DNA of 44,418 nucleotides from a virus. The DNA lies in IMG/VR virus record IMGVR_UViG_3300037193_002602, positions 1-44,418 of that record; one strand, given 5' to 3'. Numbering within the stretch: the first letter of the stretch is position 1; every line of letters starts with the position of its first letter. The notes beneath the pieces are model-generated. The model was not told the origin of the DNA. It saw nothing but the letters and a program-made list of their open reading frames with translations, and did no database searches. The translations under genes and the position numbers were made by a program. Shown one piece after another: positions 39,251 through 44,418 of the stretch.

Positions 39251-39664
39251 ATGCGGCTCACCTGGCTGCTCGTGCTGCTGGTGCTCTTCACGCACTACGG
39301 CCATGACCCGCTGGCCGAAGTCTTCTACGCCGGCTCCGGCCAGGCGTCGCGAGCGCTCTTCTACGTCGGACGCGGTTGCGCTGGCGTGGTTCTGTTTGGT
39401 CTTGTGTGGGCTCTTGGCTGGGTGCTTGTTCACCCTCTGTATCGAGAGTGCTTTGCCGCTGCGTGCCTGTGGGGCGTGGTTGAAGAAGGCGAGACAGCGG
39501 TGTGTCGGCTGGCTCGCCCGATAGCCGAGCACCAGGCCGTCGAGATCTTCAGCGGGCTGTGCGGCCCGCTGTGGTACCAGCTGGGCCTTGCCGCTGCCTG
39601 CGGGTTGGCTCTGTCCATCGTCCTGAAACAACAACCCAGGGAGGTAACCCCGTGGCAGAGATGA
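39251..39664 (+). CDS. Multi-pass membrane protein (137 aa)
   Basis: Hydrophobic segments at residues 3-15 (LTWLLVLLVLFTH), about 42-60 (CAGVVLFGLVWALGWVLVHP) and 108-125 (LWYQLGLAAACGLALSIV). No known family; placed in the lysis cassette between small membrane proteins. It overlaps the next gene by 13 bases. Confidence 0.5.
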   Translation: MRLTWLLVLLVLFTHYGHDPLAEVFYAGSGQASRALFYVGRGCAGVVLFGLVWALGWVLVHPLYRECFAAACLWGVVEEGETAVCRLARPIAEHQAVEIFSGLCGPLWYQLGLAAACGLALSIVLKQQPREVTPWQR

Positions 39665-40068
39665 CAACACCCGCCGCCATGGCCTGCAGCGCCGCCAGCG
39701 GCGGGCTCACCATGGCGTGCTTGGCGCCCTTTGGCATCAACCCGCCCGACATGTTCTGCGGGCTGCTCGGCGTCATCGTTGTGCAGACGCTGTTGCGGCC
39801 CAAGGGGCACCGCACCTTCTGGAGCGTGCTCGGCGCCGCGGTCGGAGGTGTGGTGCTGGCCTCGCTGGGCGGCTCACTGGCGGCGCCCTACGTGCTGGAG
39901 GTGGGCGGCATTTGGCTGAGCAAGGTGCCGCCCGAGAACCTGCGCGCCGCGCTCGCCGCAGTGATTGGCGGGTTCGCGCAGCGCATCATCGAAACGATCC
40001 GCGACCGCATCGACGCACGCCGCGGTGGCCACCCCACGAAGCCGGAGGCGAAAGATGCGGATGCTTGA
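39652..40068 (+). CDS. Holin-like protein (138 aa)
   Basis: GTG 39652 has GGGAGG 7 bases upstream; ATG 39661 is alternative. Hydrophobic segments include ASGGLTMACLAPFGI, FCGLLGVIVVQTLL and WSVLGAAVGGVVLASLGGSL, followed by a charged C-terminus (RIIETIRDRIDARRGGHPTK). Size, topology and cytoplasmic charged tail are as expected of a holin. Confidence 0.6.
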   Translation: MAEMTTPAAMACSAASGGLTMACLAPFGINPPDMFCGLLGVIVVQTLLRPKGHRTFWSVLGAAVGGVVLASLGGSLAAPYVLEVGGIWLSKVPPENLRAALAAVIGGFAQRIIETIRDRIDARRGGHPTKPEAKDADA

Positions 40069-40387
40069 TGTCGCCACCATGGGGGCCGCCGCGTTGCTGA
40101 TGGTGTACGCCCTGTACGCCGCCAAGGAGCTGGTGCCGGCGAAGCGCCTCATCGAGGCCATTGCGCTCGACCTGCTGGCCGGCGTGGTGTGCGCGGTGGG
40201 GTGGGAGGCCTACTACGGCCGCGTGCCCTGGTCGTGCAGCGCGCTGGTCATTGCGCTGGCCGTCATGGTGACGGTGTGGCGCCACGAAGCACGCGTGTTC
40301 GTGCAGTGCAAGCTGGGCGAGGCGCGGCCGGCCAACCATCCGCGCCGGCGCGCGACCGACCTGCACGAGGCCGCCGGCCGGCGGTAG
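40055..40387 (+). CDS. Second holin-like membrane protein (110 aa)
   Basis: ATG 40055 has GGAGG 6 bases upstream and overlaps the previous gene. Three hydrophobic segments (ATMGAAALLMVYALYAAKEL; ALDLLAGVVCAVGWEAYYG; CSALVIALAVMVTVWRHEA) and a basic tail are typical of small holins or antiholins. Confidence 0.6.
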   Translation: MRMLDVATMGAAALLMVYALYAAKELVPAKRLIEAIALDLLAGVVCAVGWEAYYGRVPWSCSALVIALAVMVTVWRHEARVFVQCKLGEARPANHPRRRATDLHEAAGRR

Positions 40388-40392
40388 CTGCC

Positions 40393-40662
40393 ATGAGCTC
40401 GCGTCTCTACAGCACCGCCGTGAGCTGGGTGCTGGGCCGGCATGGCCACATCAAGCTAAACGGCAAAGACGTGCGCATCGGCGGCCGGCGGATCCACGTG
40501 CCCGGGCTGCCGCCCGACGTGACCGAAATCGAATACGTGCCCGAACTCGGCGTGCAGGAGATGCGCGTTCGCTGCGACCGGCGCGAAGAGATGTATCCCC
40601 ACCAGGTGCGCGCGCTCGACCAGTGGCTCAAGCGCGTGATCGCCTGGCTCACCAAGGAGTGA
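40393..40662 (+). CDS. Hypothetical protein (89 aa)
   Basis: Begins MSSRLYSTAVSWVLGRHGHI; later GGRRIHVPGLPPDVTEIEYV and YPHQVRALDQWLKRVIAWL. Soluble and basic, lysis-cassette position. Not assigned to a family. Confidence 0.5.
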   Translation: MSSRLYSTAVSWVLGRHGHIKLNGKDVRIGGRRIHVPGLPPDVTEIEYVPELGVQEMRVRCDRREEMYPHQVRALDQWLKRVIAWLTKE

Positions 40663-40667
40663 CCTCC

Positions 40668-41417
40668 ATGACCCTGACCACCCGACCCTGGTACGACCTC
40701 TGGGCGCTGCGCCTGCTGGCTGTGGCGCTGCTGTTGCTGCTGCCGCTGATGGCCATCTCGGCGCCGGCGTGCATCCCCGGTCTGTACGGCGACACGTTCC
40801 CGGGGACCACCGCCTACTACGGCCGGTTCGACCGCGGCTGGTATGCCTGGGGCTTCTGCAAAGGGCAGGTCACCGGTGCACCCGTGCCGGTTTACCGCCT
40901 CTGCGCGCACGGCGAGTGCGCCAACGACATGGCCGCTTCGGCCGGCCGCACCATGGCCGGGCTGGGCGCCCAGCTGGTCGGCCAGCCACCGCAGGCCGTC
41001 TACGGCACCTGGTGGGACGCCAACCCGCCGGCGTTCCATTGCGAGCCCGACGGCGGCGCCCAGGTCACCGGCCCGGGTTCACCTCGTGGGCTGGCCTGCA
41101 CCGAGCTGCTTGGCCTGATTCAGCGCACCCGGCCGACATGCTGCTGGGCGCCGCCACCCACACCCGTGCCCCCACCGCCGCCGGTGCAGTGGCGGGTGAA
41201 GCGCAACCCGCAGTCCACCAGCGTGCCCACCACGCGGCCGGTGTACCCGCTCGTCGCCGGCGTGCTGGGCACCCGGGCGCTGAGCAAGCGTGCCACCGAG
41301 GGCGACGCATGCGACACCAGCAAGCCCACGCTGGCCAGCGGCGCCGATCTGTGGGCGAGCTATGGCGCCAGCCCCGTGGCCGGCGAAGTGGCGCTGTGCA
41401 CCAAGGCGGCGCCATGA
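40668..41417 (+). CDS. Exported protein of the lysis region (249 aa)
   Basis: ATG 40668 with AAGGAG upstream. A hydrophobic N-terminus (LLAVALLLLLPLMAISAPAC) is a signal peptide or anchor. Later parts: GTTAYYGRFDRGWYAWGFCK, CANDMAASAGRTMAGLGAQL, a proline-rich segment and a Cys-containing end. It overlaps the endolysin ATG (ATGA). Perhaps a periplasmic or tail-associated protein; unassigned. Confidence 0.5.
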   Translation: MTLTTRPWYDLWALRLLAVALLLLLPLMAISAPACIPGLYGDTFPGTTAYYGRFDRGWYAWGFCKGQVTGAPVPVYRLCAHGECANDMAASAGRTMAGLGAQLVGQPPQAVYGTWWDANPPAFHCEPDGGAQVTGPGSPRGLACTELLGLIQRTRPTCCWAPPPTPVPPPPPVQWRVKRNPQSTSVPTTRPVYPLVAGVLGTRALSKRATEGDACDTSKPTLASGADLWASYGASPVAGEVALCTKAAP

Positions 41418-41908
41418 CGGCCGCAGTGCTCAAGCCGTGGATGCGCGAGGCCTTCAGGCACGAAGGCCTGCGCGAGGTGCCGGGCAAGGCGCACTCGCCC
41501 GTCATCGTGGGCTGGCTCACCAGCCTGAAGGCCTGGTGGCGCGACGACGAAACCCCGTGGTGCGGCGTGTTCGTGGCCCACTGCATGCGCGAGGCCGGCC
41601 AGTCGCTGCCCAAGCACTGGTATCGCGCCAAGGGCTGGCTCGATTGGGGCCTCGAGGTCGGCCCGCTGCATGGCGCCGTGGTGGTGTTCGAGCGGCAGGG
41701 CGGCGGCCACGTCGGCCTGCTCGTGGGCAAAGATCCGGCCGGCGGCCTGCTGGTGCTGGGCGGTAACCAAGGCAATCAGGTCAACGTGCGCACGTTCTCG
41801 CCCGACCGTGTGCTCGGCTACCGCTGGCCGGCTGCCTGGCCTCTGCCGGCCGCCAGCGAGGGGCTACCGCTGCTGGCGCTCGGAGAACGGTCGGAGGGCG
41901 AGGCATGA
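41414..41908 (+). CDS. Endolysin-like hydrolase (TIGR02594, NlpC/P60-type)
   Basis: 164 aa. The N-terminal helix (LKPWMREAFRHEGLREVPGK) precedes the catalytic core: ETPWCGVFVAHCMREAGQSL with catalytic Cys50, GGGHVGLLVGKD with His99 and GGNQGN with Asn118. This C-H-N set is typical of CHAP/NlpC-type phage endolysins. No signal peptide is seen, so release by a holin is expected. Confidence 0.85.
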   Translation: MTAAVLKPWMREAFRHEGLREVPGKAHSPVIVGWLTSLKAWWRDDETPWCGVFVAHCMREAGQSLPKHWYRAKGWLDWGLEVGPLHGAVVVFERQGGGHVGLLVGKDPAGGLLVLGGNQGNQVNVRTFSPDRVLGYRWPAAWPLPAASEGLPLLALGERSEGEA

Positions 41909-42309
41909 AGTTCAAGCGTTGGGAAGGCGGCGGCCAGGCGGGATACAGCTTCTTCTGCCCTGGATGCAAAGAGCGCCACCAGGTGCGCACGGAAGGCGGC
42001 GCGTCGCGATGGTCATTCAACGGCGATGTCGAGAAGCCGGTGCTGTCGCCGAGCGTGCTGGTAACGAGCGGGCACTATGCGGCTGGGCGCAATGCAGACG
42101 GCAGCTGCTGGTGCACTTACAACGCCGAGCAACTGGCCAAGGGCGAGCCGCCGGCGCCGCACTCGTGCCAGCGCTGCCACTCGTTCGTCGGCTGCAATGG
42201 CGCTCAGCCGGGGCAGATCATCTTCCTGGGCGACAGCACGCACGAGCTGGTCGGCCAGACGGTCGAGCTGCCGGATCTACCGGTGCACCGCGACGGGGGT
42301 GGCTCGTGA
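41905..42309 (+). CDS. DUF6527-like zinc protein (134 aa)
   Basis: Starts MKFKRWEGGGQAGYSFFCPG. Pairs of cysteines (FFCPGCKERH; CWCTYN; CQRCHSFVGC) and a conserved WSFNGDVEKPVLSPSVLVT fit the DUF6527 family common in phage lysis regions. Zinc binding is likely; function unknown. It overlaps endolysin and the Rz gene by four bases each. Confidence 0.7.
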   Translation: MKFKRWEGGGQAGYSFFCPGCKERHQVRTEGGASRWSFNGDVEKPVLSPSVLVTSGHYAAGRNADGSCWCTYNAEQLAKGEPPAPHSCQRCHSFVGCNGAQPGQIIFLGDSTHELVGQTVELPDLPVHRDGGGS

Positions 42310-42671
42310 ACCCCTGGTTCCTTCTGGCCACCGTGCTGGCCGTCGGCGCTGCCTGCGGCGGCGCCTACTGGCAGGGCCGGCAGGACGGCAAGGCCGTGTG
42401 CCAGGCCGAGCACAACCGCGACCAGGAGGTCGCCGCCATTGCGGGCGAAGCGGCGGCCAGCGCGGCCGCCCATGCCATCAGCAAGATCGAGGTGAAGCAT
42501 GTCACGCTGCGCCAGCGCCTGGAAACCGAGGTGCGCGAAATCCCTGTGTACCGCGATTGCCGCCATAGCCCTGACGGGCTGCGGCGCCTCAATGAAGCGC
42601 TCGCCACCGGCAGCCAGCCCGAGCCCCCTGGTGGTGGCCAGCTGCCCGCCGCTTCAGCCCCTCACCGATGA
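42306..42671 (+). CDS. Rz: Rz-like inner-membrane spanin
   Basis: 121 aa from GTG 42306. A single N-terminal membrane helix (WFLLATVLAVGAACGGAYWQ) is followed by a periplasmic coiled-coil region (AIAGEAAASAAAHAISKIEV; VTLRQRLETEVREIPVYRDC) and SPDGLRRLNEALATG, the usual Rz pattern. The embedded Rz1-like gene lies in another frame. Confidence 0.82.
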   Translation: MNPWFLLATVLAVGAACGGAYWQGRQDGKAVCQAEHNRDQEVAAIAGEAAASAAAHAISKIEVKHVTLRQRLETEVREIPVYRDCRHSPDGLRRLNEALATGSQPEPPGGGQLPAASAPHR

Positions 42672-42753
42672 CTCGTTCGGCGCCACCACGCTGAAGCTCG
42701 AAGAGGTGGCCAGGCAGTACCACAAGTGCCGCGCCGCGGCGCTTGGCGAGTAG
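42499..42753 (+). CDS. Rz1: Rz1-like outer-membrane lipoprotein spanin (embedded)
   Basis: Starts within Rz in another frame. The signal sequence KSLCTAIAAIALTGC carries a lipobox (LTGC, Cys28), followed by a proline-rich mature part (SPPAASPSPLVVASCPP) and a helix (TLKLEEVARQYHKCRAAALG). Embedded or overlapping Rz1 genes are typical. Confidence 0.75.
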   Translation: MSRCASAWKPRCAKSLCTAIAAIALTGCGASMKRSPPAASPSPLVVASCPPLQPLTDDSFGATTLKLEEVARQYHKCRAAALGE

Positions 42754-42850
42754 GGCGTGCTGGCAGGTGAAGCAGCTGGGCATCGCGGCATGGTACCCCG
42801 TGCCGAACCTGCGCCCAGCTGTGCCGACTTGTGCCAAACCTGTGCCGGCG

Positions 42851-44086
42851 TCAGGCCGCTTTCGGCTTGCGCCGCAACGGTAAGTGCTTGATTTTATTGG
42901 CGTCGGTAGCCTGGGAACGACTTGTGATTCTGGTCGTCGTGGGTTCGAGTCCCATCAGCCACCCCACCTCTTTCCCCTCTGACAACGGCCCTTCGGGGCC
43001 GTTTTCGTTGGTGGGCACGTGTGCCACTTGTGCCGGAGTTGTGCCACCGCCCAGGTTGCCGGCCCACTGTGCGACGTGGCTGCGGCCGAGGTGGGCGTAG
43101 CGCTGCACCATGCTGAGCGAGGCCCAGCCGCCGAGCTCCTGCAGCACCGGCAGCGGCGTGCCCGCCTGCACATGCCATGAGGCCCAGGTGTGCCGCAGGT
43201 CGTGGAACCTGAGCCACGGCACGCCGGCGCGCTCGCAGGCCTTGCGCCAGGCATGGTTGCTCACCTTGCCTGTGGGCTCCACCGTGAGCACCCAGTCGCC
43301 GCCGGCGTCGCGGCGCCAGCCCTCCACGGGAAACACCCACGTCTTGTGCTGGTCTTGCTGAGCGGCCAGCACCTGCAGAGCCTCGCGGTTCAGGGGCACG
43401 TGGTGGGTGCGGCCGGCCTTCATCTCGTCGGCCTCGAACCACGCCGCCGCCCGGGCCAGGTCGACCTGCTTCCAGGTCAGCAGCCGGACGTTGCTCTCGC
43501 GCAGTCCGGTGGCCAGGGCGAAGCTGGCCATGGCGCGCAGGTGCGCCGGCAGCTCGTTGAGCAAATCGTTCGCCTGGTCACGGGTGAGCCAGGCCACGCG
43601 CTTGGCGGGCTCGTGCATCTTGGCGATGGGCGGCACGGCGGCCAGCCAGCCGCGGCCGTGGGCGTAGTGCAGCACGGCGCTGAGCTGGGCCAGGTGGCGG
43701 TTCACCGTGGCATTGCTGGTGGGCTTGCCCTCGGTGATCTCCTGCTTCTTGCGCTCGGCGGCCAGGGCGCGAATGGCCTTGTCGGTGATGTCGGCCAGGG
43801 CCTTGCCTCTGAGCCGCTCTGACAGCCAGCGCAGCACGCGCTTGATCTCTTCGATGCTCTTGCGGTGCTGGTGGTCTGCGAGCCACGCGAGGACCGCATC
43901 GTCCCAGATCACCCGCGGGGCTTCTCCGAGGCGCCGCGTCCGCCAGAGACTGGTCGCAAGCGTGGCGGCGTACTCCTTCGCCTGCTCGTAGTCAGAGGTG
44001 CCAGTGCTGCGTCGAGCGCGCTGGCCTGCGACATCGCCGAGGTCAACCCACCACGTTCCTCGTTTGCCGCGCTGATAGAGCCGCAT
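42851..44086 (-). CDS. int: Tyrosine integrase
   Basis: 411 aa. N-terminal arm-binding part (RGTWWVDLGDVAGQRARRST), SAM-like core-binding domain (about 60-160), then the catalytic domain with R196 (ATGLRESNVRLL), K223, the HDLRHTW box (H295, R298) and the nucleophile Y330 (SLSMVQRYAHL). Residues about 375-389 (GWLMGLEPTTTRITS) are the attP tRNA sequence read backwards, so integration replaces the codons after it with host DNA. The catalytic tyrosine lies well upstream, so activity probably survives. The upstream excisionase-like gene overlaps its start by 178 bases. Confidence 0.95.
   Translation of the reverse strand: MRLYQRGKRGTWWVDLGDVAGQRARRSTGTSDYEQAKEYAATLATSLWRTRRLGEAPRVIWDDAVLAWLADHQHRKSIEEIKRVLRWLSERLRGKALADITDKAIRALAAERKKQEITEGKPTSNATVNRHLAQLSAVLHYAHGRGWLAAVPPIAKMHEPAKRVAWLTRDQANDLLNELPAHLRAMASFALATGLRESNVRLLTWKQVDLARAAAWFEADEMKAGRTHHVPLNREALQVLAAQQDQHKTWVFPVEGWRRDAGGDWVLTVEPTGKVSNHAWRKACERAGVPWLRFHDLRHTWASWHVQAGTPLPVLQELGGWASLSMVQRYAHLGRSHVAQWAGNLGGGTTPAQVAHVPTNENGPEGPLSEGKEVGWLMGLEPTTTRITSRSQATDANKIKHLPLRRKPKAA
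42922..42966 (+). other. attP core: 3' half of a tRNA-His gene
   Basis: TTGTGATTCTGG (anticodon loop GTG and 3' anticodon stem) leads to GTGGGTTCGAGTCCCA (T arm) and TCAGCCACCCCA (acceptor 3' strand). The 5' half of a tRNA is missing and the left flank cannot pair with the anticodon stem, so this is a tRNA fragment that would restore the host gene on integration. Confidence 0.9.
42984..43005. terminator. Hairpin between attP core and integrase catalytic region
   Basis: AACGGCCC and GGGCCGTT form an 8-bp stem around a TTCG tetraloop, followed by TT. It lies inside the 3' coding part of the integrase frame. It could end rightward late transcription. Confidence 0.7.
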
Positions 44087-44274
44087 GGCTCACTCCTCCA
44101 GTTGCCGTACTGCGTGCGCAGCCAGTCGATGACGTCGTCTTCGACCAGCACGAAGGCCCGGCCGATCTTGGCGGCCGGCAGGCCGCGATTGTGCACACAG
44201 TCGCTGACGGTCTCCGCGGTGGTCTTCAGCACCTCGGCGGCCTGCTCGAGCGTCAGCGTGCGGCTGGGCATCAT
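43909..44274 (-). CDS. Excisionase-like / helix-turn-helix protein (121 aa)
   Basis: From the ATGATG at 44274. SRTLTLEQAAEVLKTTAETV, then VHNRGLPAAKIGRAFVLVED and DVIDWLRTQYG is the HTH_17 / excisionase-like pattern used by phage directionality factors and MerR-like small regulators. The C-terminal 60 residues overlap the integrase gene and are low-complexity, so the active part is probably only the first 60-70 residues. Starts overlap the HNH/HTH-like gene as ATGA. Confidence 0.75.
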   Translation of the reverse strand: MMPSRTLTLEQAAEVLKTTAETVSDCVHNRGLPAAKIGRAFVLVEDDVIDWLRTQYGNWRSEPCGSISAANEERGGLTSAMSQASALDAALAPLTTSRRRSTPPRLRPVSGGRGASEKPRG

Positions 44275-44418
44275 GCGCCCAGCCCCTGCCAGGGATTCGC
44301 GCCGCCGAACTCTCTGCGCACCTCCCCTCGCTTGATCTTGCAAACGGTGGACAGGTGCAGTCCATAGCGCTTCGCCAAAACCGGACCTGGCTCGTCGCTG
44401 GCGAAGATCGCGCGGGCG
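44271..44418 (-). CDS. HNH-like / HTH protein, C-terminal part (5' end cut at window edge)
   Basis: Second appearance of the gene that crosses the junction: the coding strand reads ARAIFASDEPGPVLAKRYGL, then STVCKIKRGEVRREF and ends GLGA-stop at 44271. Its 5' part lies at 142-497. Confidence 0.75.
   Translation of the reverse strand, partial: ARAIFASDEPGPVLAKRYGLHLSTVCKIKRGEVRREFGGANPWQGLGA
44278..44418. repeat. Terminal direct repeat, copy 2
   Basis: Identical to 1-141; marks the closing of the circle. Confidence 0.95.

Larger units (their letters stand above)
42820..43045. promoter_or_regulatory. attP region with integrase arm-type repeats
   Basis: TGTGCC is repeated three times on each side of the core: at 42820, 42830 and 42841, and at 43020, 43029 and 43040, with spacings of 9-11 bases, about one helical turn. 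Two repeats on each side are extended to CTTGTGCC or similar. Such flanking direct repeats are typical arm sites for tyrosine integrases. Confidence 0.65.

Noticed and set aside
42901-42975. A functional phage tRNA-His gene
   Set aside because: Only the anticodon loop, T arm and 3' acceptor strand are present; the 5' half is missing and the left flank cannot pair. It is the attP core.

Overview
The window is one complete genome of a temperate, siphovirus-like, HK97-type tailed phage, written as a circle cut open at an arbitrary point. The first and last 141 bases are identical (1-141 = 44278-44418), so the circle is about 44,277 bp. High GC, a phage attachment core matching the 3' half of a tRNA-His gene, and the style of the proteins suggest a betaproteobacterial host, probably Burkholderiales. 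That host call is an inference.

Left arm (about 1-11,200, minus strand). This is one long leftward unit of tightly packed genes, many overlapping by ATGA or TGATG. It starts at a promoter with operators near 11,220-11,273 and runs through small early genes, an outer-membrane-like protein and a small membrane protein. It then enters a diversity-generating retroelement (DGR): three paralogous C-type-lectin-like target genes, each ending in a variable repeat (VR3, VR2, VR1), then avd, the template repeat (TR) and a DGR-type reverse transcriptase. After that come a ParB-like gene, accessory genes including a Gp37/Gp68 protein, an HNH/HTH-like gene crossing the circle junction, an excisionase-like gene and a tyrosine integrase (42,851-44,274). 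All 28 differences between the TR and the three VRs fall on adenines of the TR strand, the signature of DGR mutagenesis.

Switch and early right arm (11,200-17,540). A S24-type repressor (minus) and a Cro/YdaS-like regulator (plus) diverge around a promoter-operator whose 18-bp core matches the one at the leftward promoter in 16 of 18 bases. A CII-like gene, a winged-helix protein, a replication initiator with four internal iterons, a DnaB-type helicase, an antitermination-like regulator and an HNH endonuclease follow.

Late arm (17,600-42,750, plus strand). The order is the usual one: small and large terminase, portal, ClpP-like protease, major capsid, small head proteins, a glycosidase-like protein, a tryptophan-rich repeat protein, connector and head-tail proteins, tail tube, G and G-T chaperones (with an A-AAA-AAC slippery site), tape measure, tail-tip proteins, membrane/holin candidates, endolysin and Rz/Rz1 spanins. 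attP follows, overlapping the 3' end of the integrase gene.

The most notable system is the three-target DGR. Its targets lie in the early, repressor-controlled leftward operon rather than among the tail genes, which raises the question of what the diversified proteins bind and when.
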